From contig JAUYJC010000286.1 in the NCBI GenBank assembly GCA_030688735.1, positions 1-34,708 of the forward strand: a stretch of DNA of 34,708 nucleotides, in the 5' to 3' direction. Source of the DNA: Deltaproteobacteria bacterium. Its GTDB lineage: Bacteria; Desulfobacterota; Binatia; UBA9968. Shown here one piece after another: positions 21,991 to 30,784 of the stretch. Made by a program: the position numbers and the translations under genes. The stretch's first letter is position 1; every line of letters starts with the position of its first letter. The notes under the pieces are model-generated. The model worked only from the letters and a program-made list of their open reading frames with translations, did not search any database and had not been told where the DNA came from.

Positions 21991-22527
21991 AAAATCCCCC
22001 TTACCGGTCTTGCCTTACACGGCCCAATGTAATCGATACCGGCTGCTTTGAACAAGTTCTTTAAACGTTGATGCAAGAAATTTGTCGAATCGCGCCTCCG
22101 CCATAGGGTCGCGGCAGTTGACGGCTCACCGCGAAAGTAATCGAAAGGATTGTGTTGTGTCAATTGAAATCCTAGGCGTCGTTGAAGCCATTTTCAGGAA
22201 TCGCAGGCCGCCGGGTCTAAAATCTAGCCAAACCTATTTGAATTTTTCCGACGAGAAGAAGATAGGAAAAGATGATATCTCGCGCAAAGAACGCAAAGGA
22301 CGCCAAGGTGACGGGCCCCAGGCCAGTCATCCCGAGCGAATGCGAGGGATCTAAGAAAGATTTCTCCCTTTGGTCGAAATGACAGGGCGAAGCCTTTGCG
22401 AGCTTAGCGTGCTTGGCGCGATAATTTTTCTTGAACTCGTCCTGTTTAACAACTCCCTGGTTAGTATCTAACACTGGAGCCTAAAAGTGTGGTAATCAAG
22501 GCCGTGCTTCTAAGGAGGTATTCGAAC
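21991..22527. other. 537-bp spacer between divergent TctC-like genes
   Basis: The first about 290 bp hold the upstream region of the minus-strand gene, and I see no convincing gene (a 90-codon frame from 22082 is not family-like and runs into the repeat). Bases 22279-22423 form a nested palindrome. The AAGGAGG of the next gene is at about 22513. Promoters for both genes must lie here, but none stands out. Confidence 0.5.
22279..22423. repeat. Palindrome with a second palindrome inserted
   Basis: The outer arms are CTCGCGCAAAGAACGCAAAG with GACGCCAAGG, and CCTTTGCGAGCTTAGCGTGC with TTGGCGCGA. Between them (22326-22383) lies a different word-like element beginning GTCATCCCGAGCGAATGCGA and ending CCCTTTGGTCGAAATGAC, whose GTCAT and ATGAC ends are complementary. 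Both types recur in many environmental genomes, to my knowledge without known function. The nesting indicates that at least one can insert into the other. Confidence 0.75.
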
Positions 22528-23556
22528 ATGTGGCAAAGGAGTTTGTCATTTGCATGGTTGCCGTTCGTGCTTAGTTTCTGGATAGCGAATACGGCGTACC
22601 CGTCCACGCACGACTTCTACAAAGGTAAAACAGTGCGGATTCTTGTCGGCGCCTCGGCGGGAGGAGCGTTCGATACTTGGGGACGCATGGTTGGCCGTCA
22701 TCTCGGCAAGCAAATTCCCGGCAGTCCGGTTGTGGTTGTCGAGAACGTCACCGGCGCTGGCGGCCTCATCCTGGCAAATCAAGTTTACAAGAGCATCAGA
22801 CCGGACGGTCTTACGATTGCGACTTTCAATGGCGGATTACTGATAGGGCAGATTCTCGGCCGGCCGGGCATCGAGTTCGACGCGCGCAAGTTCGAGTATC
22901 TCGGCGTGCCAACCAAGTTCGAATCGGTCTGCGCATTTTCGAAAACCAGCGGCATCACCAGCTTCGAGCGTTGGAAAGCGGCCAAGGCGCCGGTCAAAGT
23001 CGGCGGTACGGCGCCGGGTGCCAATTTAGTCGATATCCCCAAAATCCTCACGGCGGTGTTTGGCTTGCCGACGCAGATTATCACCGGTTATAAAGGCTTC
23101 GCCGAGATTCGCTTGGCGGTCGACGGCGGCGAACTGGCCGGCGCCTGCGGCGGTTGGGACGGCATCAAGCTGCTATGGGGAAGACAGATCGAAGCAGGCG
23201 ATGTGGCGGTGGTGCTGCAGACGAAATCCCCGCCGCTTGCCGATCTGCCGAAGGTGCCGGTACTGATGGATTTCGCCAACAACGACGACGACCGGCTGTT
23301 GATTGAAGCCGGCATCCAATTCCCGGTGCTGCTCAGTTTGGCCTATGCGCTGGCGCCGGCGACGCCGAAAGATCGCGTGCAACTTCTGCGCAAGGCATTG
23401 CTGGATACCTGGGCGTCGGCGGATTTTCTCGCCGATGTGCAGCGAGCACGGCTCATCGCCGATCCGACAACGGGCGAAGAGTTGCACAAGACGGTGGAGC
23501 GGTTGTTTACGCTCAAGCCGGCGGTGGCGGAAAAATTAAAAGATATCCTTAAATGA
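22528..23556 (+). CDS. TctC-like tripartite tricarboxylate transporter substrate-binding protein
   Basis: This is a 342-aa exported protein starting at ATG 22528 behind AAGGAGG; an upstream in-frame GTG at 22489 lacks a site. The signal peptide MWQRSLSFAWLPFVLSFWIA precedes FYKGKTVRILVGASAGGAFDTWGRMVGRHLGK, IPGSPVVVVENVTGAGG and RPDGLTIATFNGG. It is the most divergent of the four TctC-like proteins here: the PPRC-type cysteine is absent (APVKVGGTAPG), while ELAGACGGWDG keeps one Cys near the second site. The C-terminus has LAPATPKDRVQLLRKALL. There is no membrane partner nearby. It converges with the flavoprotein gene. Confidence 0.87.
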   Translation: MWQRSLSFAWLPFVLSFWIANTAYPSTHDFYKGKTVRILVGASAGGAFDTWGRMVGRHLGKQIPGSPVVVVENVTGAGGLILANQVYKSIRPDGLTIATFNGGLLIGQILGRPGIEFDARKFEYLGVPTKFESVCAFSKTSGITSFERWKAAKAPVKVGGTAPGANLVDIPKILTAVFGLPTQIITGYKGFAEIRLAVDGGELAGACGGWDGIKLLWGRQIEAGDVAVVLQTKSPPLADLPKVPVLMDFANNDDDRLLIEAGIQFPVLLSLAYALAPATPKDRVQLLRKALLDTWASADFLADVQRARLIADPTTGEELHKTVERLFTLKPAVAEKLKDILK

Positions 23557-23653
23557 AAACGCGTTGCGCCGTCGGTGTTCCTGCGGCTTCGCTGGACAGG
23601 CCTTGCCGCGAGGAAAGGTTGAAATTATCAAAAGTATTTTGCCTTCGGCGATA

Positions 23654-23717
23654 AACTCAGGATGGTGTGTTAGGACGGCCCACAAAGACGGGGTTCGACA
23701 AGCTTGCCACCCTGAGT
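23654..23717. repeat. Intergenic palindrome, ACTCAGGATGG / GTTCGACAAGCTTGCCACCCTGAGT family
   Basis: ACTCAGGATGGTG is mirrored by CCACCCTGAGT, with GGTTCGACAAGCTTG next inside the right arm. It lies between the convergent TctC-like and flavoprotein genes and may serve as a bidirectional terminator. Confidence 0.55.
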
Positions 23718-23724
23718 AAGGATG

Positions 23725-25074
23725 TCAGCGCGACGCGCGCAGCGAATCCGCCGCGTGTTGGCCGGCGATGCGGCCCCAGCCGAAGGAGGCGAGTTGACCG
23801 TTGCCCGGAAGATAGCCTTCCGGGCCGGGACCGGACACGCCCGAGGCTAGACCGCCACCAGCGTAGAGGTTGGGAATGATCGAACCATCGCGCCGAAGGA
23901 CCTGCGCGTTGGTGTTGATCCTGAGCCCGCCCTGTGTGTGAAACATGGCGACCCACACCTTGACGCCGTAGAGCGGAGCGCGCAGCGGATCGGAGAACGT
24001 TCGGCCGAAGCGATCCTGTTGTCCCAAGGCTCCGTTTTGTTCGCGAACGGCGTCCTCCAGGCCCGACGGATCGACTCCAATGGCGCTCGCCAGTTCGTTT
24101 GCGCTCCCTGCTTTTTTTAACAGGCCCGCGGCGACAATTTTAGAAAGACCTTTCTCCATCTCCCTATAGATGCGCTCGTCGAATATCTCGTAGGCCTGTT
24201 TGCCGGGCAGCTCGAGCATTTTTGCCCCCAATCCGCCGGGAAAGTGAGACTCGTTGGCGAAGCGCCTGCCGGTACGGTCAACGAGAATCGCGCCGAGCAT
24301 CGCGAGATTCGTCGGTACTTCGAGATGGTGAGTGGCGATGAACGTGGGAAAGGGTTGGAATGCGCCCATGTTCTCTAGGACGGCGCCAGCCTCGAGCGCC
24401 ATCTTGAGACCGTCTCCCGTGCTGCCGGAATGACCGGAAAACGGAATATCGACCGCCTGGGGAATGAAGTGCGACAACCAATCGCGACTTGCGGCAAAGC
24501 CCCCGGTTGCGAGAATCACCTTGTGTGCCGAAAGCCTCCTCTCTTCCGTGACAATGCCACTGACCGCTCCGTCGGGCTCGATGATCAACGACAAGACCGG
24601 CGTCGAAAAAAGCAGCCGGATATTCGCATGGCGCCTAACCGCCTCCATCATAAAGTCGATGATCGTTCGATCTTCCGTCCATGTGTGCGACCGATCGGCG
24701 CCGTGGCCGAAAGCATACCGGCGGATGACAAATTGGATTCCCGCGCTGTCCGCGAGCCATTCGACAACCCTGCCGGACTCCTGCGCAAGGCGGCGGGTAA
24801 GCGCGGGATCGCTCTGGCCCTGGTTTCGTTGCAGGATCTCCTCGGCATAGCGCCCGGGATCGTCTTCGATACCCTCCGCTCTCTGAAAGCGCGTGCCCGC
24901 GGCGCGCAGACTGCGCGATGAAAAGGCAGTGCCGCCGCCGGGCTGATCGGTTTTTTCCAGAACGAGCACGCCGGCTCCCTTCTGGGCGGCGGCGAGCGCC
25001 GCAGCCAAGCCGCAGCCGCCCGTGCCGACAACTAAAATATCGCTAAGAGCCGAATTCGCCTCACTCGATTTCAC
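23725..25074 (-). CDS. FAD-dependent oxidoreductase, fumarate reductase/ketosteroid dehydrogenase-like flavoprotein
   Basis: This is a 449-aa protein. It has the FAD-binding Rossmann motif VVGTGGCGLAAALAAAQKG (about 15-33), EKTDQPGGGTAFSSRSLRA, GIVTEERRLSAHKVILATGGF and the C-terminal FAD contact TQGGLRINTNAQVLR then LYAGGGLASGVSGPGP. This is the FAD_binding_2 family (fumarate reductase, 3-ketosteroid dehydrogenase, urocanate reductase types). It has no Tat or Sec signal and no haem or FMN domain, so it is a cytosolic flavoprotein that dehydrogenates or reduces an organic substrate. It sits between TctC-like genes, hinting that its substrate may be a carboxylate they bind. The exact reaction is not determinable. 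Confidence 0.85.
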   Translation of the reverse strand: MKSSEANSALSDILVVGTGGCGLAAALAAAQKGAGVLVLEKTDQPGGGTAFSSRSLRAAGTRFQRAEGIEDDPGRYAEEILQRNQGQSDPALTRRLAQESGRVVEWLADSAGIQFVIRRYAFGHGADRSHTWTEDRTIIDFMMEAVRRHANIRLLFSTPVLSLIIEPDGAVSGIVTEERRLSAHKVILATGGFAASRDWLSHFIPQAVDIPFSGHSGSTGDGLKMALEAGAVLENMGAFQPFPTFIATHHLEVPTNLAMLGAILVDRTGRRFANESHFPGGLGAKMLELPGKQAYEIFDERIYREMEKGLSKIVAAGLLKKAGSANELASAIGVDPSGLEDAVREQNGALGQQDRFGRTFSDPLRAPLYGVKVWVAMFHTQGGLRINTNAQVLRRDGSIIPNLYAGGGLASGVSGPGPEGYLPGNGQLASFGWGRIAGQHAADSLRASR

Positions 25075-25413
25075 TGGTCAGTCCTTTCTTGAGCGGCATG
25101 ATGCTCACCGCTTGGCAGTGGTTTGCTATGGGCAAAACGCTCAACGCGGGGGCTCGCCGGCAGGTTCGCACCGCCTAAGCGCTCCGTATGGCTATACGCC
25201 CAAGCCTGTTTCCTGTCCACTGCCAGTTCGAGCCAGTTAGCGAGCGCCAGTTCAGGCCGTTCCTGATGTCTCGGTCTCGAACGGCGAGGTCGGGCTACTG
25301 AGCATAAGATTCTGTGCACCCCCTTTTTTTTAGACCGAAGGAGTAGTAACTTACATGCGTCTAAGAGATGATAGCATTTCCCGGTGGATATCGACTGGTA
25401 TTAGGAGGCGATT
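25075..25413. other. 339-bp spacer between divergent genes
   Basis: This separates the flavoprotein (minus) from the TctC-like gene (plus). No gene, clear palindrome or RNA is recognised. A run of eight T follows CACCCCC at about 25319-25332. TTAGGAGG just before 25414 is the downstream ribosome binding site. Confidence 0.45.
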
Positions 25414-26478
25414 ATGAAGAACCGCACTGCTCTCATTATTCCGGCTTTGGCACTCTTATCTTCCTTAGTAATCATCCTGTTAGGGTCGCCTGCAACCCTT
25501 GAGGCTCAAAGCGAACCCTTCTTCAAGGGCAAGACCATCAGGATAGTCGTCGGTTTTACCCCTTCAGGATTCTACGATCGCTGGGCGCGGGTTGTTGCCC
25601 GGCATATGGGGAAACATATTCCCGGGAATCCGGACATCATCGTCCAGAATATGCCGGGCGCTGCATCAGTGGTGGCGGCCAACTATGTCTACGGCGTAGC
25701 CAAACCTGACGGATTAACTCTGGGTATGCCCAGCGCCAACATTTACATGGATCAGCTCGTGGGGCGCGAGGCGACCAAATTCGATGTGCGTAGATTCCAG
25801 TGGATCGGTACCCAGGACAAGAGGCACTTGCTTTTTTATATCCGCTCCGACACCCCTTATAAGTCCGTTGGGGATATTATCAAAGCCAAGGAGCCACCCA
25901 AGTGCGGTGAAACCGGCACTACCAGTTCCGGCTATCTTCTGACCAGAATTATCGATGAGGTCTTGGGCGGAAAGTTAAATATGGTGTTGGGGTACCCGGG
26001 TGGCGCTGAGGTGGATTTGGCTGTCGAGAAAGGCGAAGTGGTATGCCGCGGGATGAGCATCGATCCTTACTTTGGCCGCGAGCCTTTTATCAGTTGGGGT
26101 AAGAAAAGCTTTGTTCGCTTGCTGCTTCAAACCGGAACTAAACGCGATGCCAGGGCTAAGGACATACCCACGGTCTATGAGCTGATGGATCAATACAAAA
26201 CTCCCGATATCAACCGCCGGGTTGTCCGGGTAATTCTTGCCGGTGCCGAATTCGGCAGTCCGCTTTTTGTCGCTCCCGGCACACCTGCCGAGCGGGTGAA
26301 AATTCTGCGCGAGGCGCATGCCAAATCGATGAAAGACCCTGAACTGATAGCCGAGGCCGAAAAGGGTAAAATGGACATGGACCCGTCCACAGGCGAGGAG
26401 CTGCAAGAGTTGACCAAGGAGGTTATGGCCCAACCCCGCGAGGTGGTTGAGCAGGCGAAGAAGATTACCGGAATGTAG
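25414..26478 (+). CDS. TctC-like tripartite tricarboxylate transporter substrate-binding protein
   Basis: This is a 354-aa exported protein whose ATG 25414 follows TTAGGAGGCGATT. The signal peptide includes ALIIPALALLSSLVIILLG. The mature part has FFKGKTIRIVVGFTPSGFYDRWARVVARHMGK, IPGNPDIIVQNMPGAASVVAANYVYG and KPDGLTLGMPSAN. Cys164 (PPKCGETG) and Cys211 (VVCRGM) are 47 residues apart, as in the neighbours. The C-terminus has VAPGTPAERVKILREAHAKSM and TGEELQELTKEVMAQP. The next gene is a tandem paralogue 67 bp downstream, so they likely form an operon. No TctA/TctB is encoded. Confidence 0.9.
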   Translation: MKNRTALIIPALALLSSLVIILLGSPATLEAQSEPFFKGKTIRIVVGFTPSGFYDRWARVVARHMGKHIPGNPDIIVQNMPGAASVVAANYVYGVAKPDGLTLGMPSANIYMDQLVGREATKFDVRRFQWIGTQDKRHLLFYIRSDTPYKSVGDIIKAKEPPKCGETGTTSSGYLLTRIIDEVLGGKLNMVLGYPGGAEVDLAVEKGEVVCRGMSIDPYFGREPFISWGKKSFVRLLLQTGTKRDARAKDIPTVYELMDQYKTPDINRRVVRVILAGAEFGSPLFVAPGTPAERVKILREAHAKSMKDPELIAEAEKGKMDMDPSTGEELQELTKEVMAQPREVVEQAKKITGM

Positions 26479-26545
26479 CGACTGTCTTTACTTGCGTTAC
26501 ACTGTACGTCGGACATTAAACGAAATAAATGGAGGAGTTGGCGAA

Positions 26546-27577
26546 ATGAGGAAGGTTGTTTTCTTTGGCCTGCTATTTCTGTTAGCAGGCAGCTTCAATG
26601 TCCAGGCCCAGGCGCCGTTTTATCAAGGGAAAACGATACGGATCATAGTGGGCTATCCCGCGGGCGACACCAACGATCAGTGGCCGCGCCTGTTCGCTCA
26701 GTTTATGACCAAGTATATTCCCGGTAATCCCACTATCATCGTGCAAAACATGACGGGCGGGGGATCCATGATCGCCGCCAATTATGTCTATTCTGTGGGA
26801 AAAAATGACGGGCTTACCCTTGGGTGGGTGTCTCCCGCGCTTTACTTCGATCAGCTCGCGGGATTGAAGGAGGTGCAGTTCGATTGGCCGAAAATCACCT
26901 GGGTTGGCACCCCGGTGGAAAGCGAGCATGTGATGTACATGCGCAGCGATTCGCCGTACAAGAACGTCGAAGAGATTCGCAAGGCGGCGGTGCCGCCGCG
27001 CTGCGGCGCCACTGGAGTTTCCTCCACGGGCCATTACATGCCCAAGCTGATGGAAGAAACCATCGGCACGAAATTCAATATCGTTACCGGCTACCAGGGC
27101 GGCGGCCCAGTGGACCTGGCCGTCGAGCGGGGCGAGTTGCAGTGCCGCGCCTTGACCATCGAGGCTTTTTTCAACCGCGAGCCTTTCCATACCTGGCGTA
27201 AAAACAACTTCGTTCACACCGTCATGCAGACCGGGCGCAAACGGGATTCCCGAATGGCGAACACGCCGTTGCTGACCGAGCTGATGGAGCAATATAAAAC
27301 CCCCGAGCAAGGTAAACGTTTGGCCAAAGTCGTGATGGCCGCCGGCCTCTTTGGCCGTCCCATGATTGCCTCGCCGGGAATTCCTGCGGATCGAGTAAAA
27401 ATACTTCGGGAAGCCTTCGCGCAGGCAACCAAAGATCCGGAATTTATCGCGGAAACGAAAAAAAGAAGGTTCGACCTGGAACCGGTACGCGGGGAAGAGA
27501 TGGAATCGCTGGCGAAAGAGGTGATGAGCCAGCCGCCGGAGATTGTCGAAAAGATGAAAAAAATGCTGGGTATGTAA
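26546..27577 (+). CDS. TctC-like tripartite tricarboxylate transporter substrate-binding protein
   Basis: This is a 343-aa exported protein starting at ATG 26546 after GGAGGAGTTGGCGAA. The frame extends back to 26447 inside the preceding gene, but without a signal sequence. The signal peptide MRKVVFFGLLFLLAGSFNVQA precedes PFYQGKTIRIIVGYPAGDTNDQWPRLFAQFM, IPGNPTIIVQNMTGGGSMIAANYVY and NDGLTLGWVSPALYFDQLAG. Cys153 (PPRCGATG) and Cys200 (LQCRALT) again are 47 residues apart. It ends ESLAKEVMSQPPEIVEKMKKML. It is a paralogue of the upstream gene and also resembles the one at 20950-21990 (ALY-DQL-G-KEV-FDWPK). A strong hairpin follows. Confidence 0.9.
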   Translation: MRKVVFFGLLFLLAGSFNVQAQAPFYQGKTIRIIVGYPAGDTNDQWPRLFAQFMTKYIPGNPTIIVQNMTGGGSMIAANYVYSVGKNDGLTLGWVSPALYFDQLAGLKEVQFDWPKITWVGTPVESEHVMYMRSDSPYKNVEEIRKAAVPPRCGATGVSSTGHYMPKLMEETIGTKFNIVTGYQGGGPVDLAVERGELQCRALTIEAFFNREPFHTWRKNNFVHTVMQTGRKRDSRMANTPLLTELMEQYKTPEQGKRLAKVVMAAGLFGRPMIASPGIPADRVKILREAFAQATKDPEFIAETKKRRFDLEPVRGEEMESLAKEVMSQPPEIVEKMKKMLGM

Positions 27578-27598
27578 TCTCGGACCGAACCGTCGGTT

Positions 27599-27625
27599 GG
27601 CAGCGCACCTCTACGGTGCGCTGCC
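27599..27625. terminator. Strong hairpin between convergent genes
   Basis: GGCAGCGCACC (27599-27609), loop TCTAC, GGTGCGCTGCC (27615-27625): an 11-bp perfect stem. There is no T-run on either side, but its place between the stop codons of convergent genes suggests bidirectional termination. Confidence 0.6.
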
Positions 27626-27648
27626 GGGGTGAATTCATCGATGGCTCG

Positions 27649-28614
27649 TTAAGCCTGCTGCACCGCGTTCAGCTTCCAGGAGTTGGGTCCGACGGGACGC
27701 GTGAAGGTCCAGTATTCTTCAAACTCCACCGCTTCCGAGTTGCTGCCGGTGATCACGGCTCCGGTCTTGTCATCGACGCTGTAATCTAAAAGATTCGCCT
27801 TGATGCGGACGGTAATGTAATCTTCGCCGTTCTCCGTCCATGCTTCGGTGATCTCACTTTCCCGCAAAGCGATATTCTCCATCTTGTTTTGTTGACCGCG
27901 GGAGCGAAGCTCGTTGATCTCCTGTTCCCATGTTTTCATCAACTCGGAGCCGCAAAGCGCTCCCAGCGCGGTCGTGTCCTGTTTGTTCCACGCACCCTGA
28001 ACTTTGAAAAAAGTGTCCTGCGCGGTCTTCAGGAACTGGTCGGGATTGAAGCTCCGGTCCATCATCGTCAAGGATCGATAGTCGATCTGATCGACGGACG
28101 GCGCTTGTTGACCCAGCGCTGGCTCTAGCGCGGGTTGCATAGAGGGTTGTGTGTCCTGATACTGCATCGAACCGTATCCCGTCGCTACGGCGGGACGGCG
28201 GAACTTGCGGTAAAGGAAATAGCCCAACCCCGCCAAAAGCAGAACCTCTATCATACCAAAGCCGCTGCCGCCCAAGCCGCCCAAACCGCCAACGCCAGCG
28301 TTAGCTAAACCGGAGAAAAGCATGGAGCCCAAGAAACCGCCAATGATGGCTGTGCCGATCCCACGCATAAAGCCGCCGGGTTGCGGCGCCATGGGGCCGG
28401 GTTGTTGTGGAGGTGTGGCTTCCCGGCGCGGTTGTGATGGGCTGGGTTGCGCCGATCGACTTGGAGCCTGAAAACTTCGCGATCCGCGTGAGCCGCCCGA
28501 ACGGCCGCCGCCTGCCCGGGCGTCGGCGTAGGTCTCCAGAGCCAGCTCCGATAACCCGACAAAGGCGAGAAAACCGATCGCCGGCAGAATCATCTTACGA
28601 GTGAAAATGGTCAT
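27649..28614 (-). CDS. Tim44-like domain membrane protein
   Basis: This is a 321-aa protein. An N-terminal hydrophobic segment (MILPAIGFLAFVGLSELAL) is followed by a Gly/Ser/Pro/Gln-rich linker (about 33-80) and a glycine-rich double hydrophobic region (IGTAIIGGFLGSMLFSGLA and GMIEVLLLAGLGYFLYRKF). A Tim44-like domain follows from about residue 185, with FLKTAQDTFFKVQGAWNKQD, LGALCGSELMKTWEQEIN and the end EYWTFTRPVGPNSWKLNAVQQA. Bacterial proteins of this build are common in Proteobacteria. They are thought to be membrane-anchored, but their role is unclear. It lies 117 bp after the TRAP permease gene on the same strand. Confidence 0.88.
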   Translation of the reverse strand: MTIFTRKMILPAIGFLAFVGLSELALETYADARAGGGRSGGSRGSRSFQAPSRSAQPSPSQPRREATPPQQPGPMAPQPGGFMRGIGTAIIGGFLGSMLFSGLANAGVGGLGGLGGSGFGMIEVLLLAGLGYFLYRKFRRPAVATGYGSMQYQDTQPSMQPALEPALGQQAPSVDQIDYRSLTMMDRSFNPDQFLKTAQDTFFKVQGAWNKQDTTALGALCGSELMKTWEQEINELRSRGQQNKMENIALRESEITEAWTENGEDYITVRIKANLLDYSVDDKTGAVITGSNSEAVEFEEYWTFTRPVGPNSWKLNAVQQA

Positions 28615-28731
28615 GAGATTTAGGCTCTCCTAAACGGGAGTCTAGTTTGCCGGACTCTATCCGAACCAGGGCCGACAAGCAATATGGGTTACAGATAGTG
28701 ATCGTTGCGAGATCCGGTTCTGCTCCCACGC

Positions 28732-30684
28732 TCAGGGAGTGACGCCGCTCGGTTCGACGGTTGCCGATGGCGCGCGAGATGATTTGCTCCGCTCCCAAAG
28801 AAACAAGCTGACCCCCAATAATAAACCGGCAGCGTCGACGAGCACCCATGCGCCGTGCCAGGTGGGGAGCATGAGCAGCAAGCCGGCCACACAGAAGAGC
28901 CCGCGCTTGATCCAGCCTAATAGACGAAACAGATATCCCGCGCACCCGACCGCAAGCAAGAACGTGCCGATGGAGGCGGCCAAGACTGCGAGAATGATTT
29001 CGCCTCCGGTTCCCTTTAAAATAAGCGACGGATGGAGTGCGAAAGCGAACGGAACGATGTAGGCGGCGATGCCAAGCCGCATGCCCGTCCAACCGGTTTT
29101 CCAGAAATCCGAGTGGGCGATCGCAGCCGCAGTGTACGTGGCAAGGCAATTAGGCGGTGTGATCAGCGAGAGCATGCCGAAGTAGAACAGGAAAAGGTGA
29201 GCGGCGAGGGGATCTATGCCGAGCTGTGCCAGCGCCGGTCCGACGAGCACGGCGAGGGTGATGTAGACCACCGCGGTCGGCAAGGACATGCCCAGGAAAA
29301 TGCACACGATGGCCGTGAGTCCGAGCAGTAGATAAACATTGCCTCCGGACAGGGTCACTAGGATAAGCGAGAGCTTGAAGGTCAGCCCCGACAGTTGCAG
29401 GGCACCGATCACGAGACCGGCCAGAGCGGAGATGACGACTATGTCGAGAAGCGTTCGTCCGGTCTCTTCAAGGCATGTGACCATTCCTTTAAAAGTCGGG
29501 CGTGTCTCTTTTTGCAGGGCTCCGACAATAAAGGTGAGGATGACGGTCATGATCCCGGCTTGTCCGGCGTCCCAGTTCTCGATCATCAGCGCGTAGATCA
29601 AGAAGCCGAGCGGAATCAAAAACACCCACCCGAAACGCATGACGCCGCGCCATGTTGGAATTTGCGAAACGGGCAATCCACCGAGTTTATACTTGGCCGC
29701 TTCCAAATCGACCTGGGTGAAAAGCGCGAGATAGTAAAGTAGCGCCGGCACCGCAGCTCCGAGGGCCACTTGACCGTATGGAATATTGAGAAACTCGGCG
29801 ATGAGAAAAGCCGCTGCGCCCATGACCGGCGGCGCGATCTGTCCGCCGTTGGAAGCTACCGCCTCGATGGCGGCGGCCAGATGCGAAGGGTAGCCGGTGC
29901 GCTTCATCAAGGGAATCGTGATCGCGCCGTCCACCGCCACGTTGGCGACGGCGCTGCCTGATACGGTGCCGAAGAGCGCCGAAGATACGACCGACACTTT
30001 CGCCGATCCGCCGCGGTAGCGGCCCATGGCGATCAGGGCGACGTCGGTGATGAACTTATCCCCGCCTACGGCATAGAGCGCCTGCCCGAACAGGATAAAT
30101 GCGACAACCACGCTGGCGGCGACGGTCAAGGGAATACCCAAGATGCCGCTCGAATCGAGATAGAGGTAGGTCGCAATACGCTGCCACGAAAAGCCCTGGG
30201 TATATAAAATGCCGGGAAGCAGGTAGCCGAATTTTGTGTACAGAATACATACCGCCCCGAGTCCTGCGAGCACCGATCCGGCGACACGGCGGGTAGCTTC
30301 CAGGATCAGTAGAACCGCCAGTCCGCCGAGCAACCAGCGCTCCGGCGCTAGGATGCCGAGCCGGTAGGCGATCGAGGGATACATCACCATGACGTAGCCG
30401 CCCGTGAGCAGACTGCCGGCAAAGCCGAGCCAATCGTACCACGGCACGCGCCGGCCTGATTCCCTCGGATGGACTTTGACGCGGATAAACACACCGGCCA
30501 CGCCGAGCCCGAAGAAAAGCCCCAAGAACTGTTCTTTGAAGAAAGTAAGATTGAGGTAAGGCTGGAGCTGGCCGGCCCACGCGGCGCCCGACAAGGTCAA
30601 GAGCAAAAGAAGCGTTCGATCCGCAAGGCTCGCGAATCCACTTAACGAACGGAATTTACCCGAGGGGCTTTGATCGTCGGTCAC
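28732..30684 (-). CDS. TRAP transporter fused permease (DctQM-type, TAXI system)
   Basis: This is a 650-aa integral membrane protein with many helices: an N-terminal small-subunit-like part (about 1-150) fused to the large DctM-type channel. Typical conserved stretches are ALFGTVSGSAVANVAVDGAI, TIPLMKRTGYPSHLAAAIEAVASNGGQIAPPVMGAAAFLIAEF, LGMSLPTAVVYITLAVLVGPAL and LITPPNCLATYTAAAIA. It takes up organic anions with Na+ or H+ using the binding protein encoded 100 bp upstream. It is the only transporter membrane component in the window and might also serve other binding proteins, although TctC and NMT1-like proteins normally use other permease types. Confidence 0.92.
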   Translation of the reverse strand: MTDDQSPSGKFRSLSGFASLADRTLLLLLTLSGAAWAGQLQPYLNLTFFKEQFLGLFFGLGVAGVFIRVKVHPRESGRRVPWYDWLGFAGSLLTGGYVMVMYPSIAYRLGILAPERWLLGGLAVLLILEATRRVAGSVLAGLGAVCILYTKFGYLLPGILYTQGFSWQRIATYLYLDSSGILGIPLTVAASVVVAFILFGQALYAVGGDKFITDVALIAMGRYRGGSAKVSVVSSALFGTVSGSAVANVAVDGAITIPLMKRTGYPSHLAAAIEAVASNGGQIAPPVMGAAAFLIAEFLNIPYGQVALGAAVPALLYYLALFTQVDLEAAKYKLGGLPVSQIPTWRGVMRFGWVFLIPLGFLIYALMIENWDAGQAGIMTVILTFIVGALQKETRPTFKGMVTCLEETGRTLLDIVVISALAGLVIGALQLSGLTFKLSLILVTLSGGNVYLLLGLTAIVCIFLGMSLPTAVVYITLAVLVGPALAQLGIDPLAAHLFLFYFGMLSLITPPNCLATYTAAAIAHSDFWKTGWTGMRLGIAAYIVPFAFALHPSLILKGTGGEIILAVLAASIGTFLLAVGCAGYLFRLLGWIKRGLFCVAGLLLMLPTWHGAWVLVDAAGLLLGVSLFLWERSKSSRAPSATVEPSGVTP

Positions 30685-30784
30685 TCTCGCCTCAGAGCAG
30701 AATCCCTCGCTCGGCAGTCAGTTGCTAGATTCGAACATAGTCGAACTGCGTCATGGGAATATCTTTTGGCGGCGGCACAGCTGT

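Noticed and set aside
22082-22354. 90-codon plus-strand frame in the TctC spacer
   Set aside because: It runs into the nested palindrome, has no ribosome binding site and no recognisable family.
24430-24921. Long plus-strand frame opposite the flavoprotein
   Set aside because: It is antisense to a well-conserved FAD protein and shows only GC-biased shadow composition; the same applies to the long frames opposite the dehydrogenase, TRAP permease and hydrolase genes.
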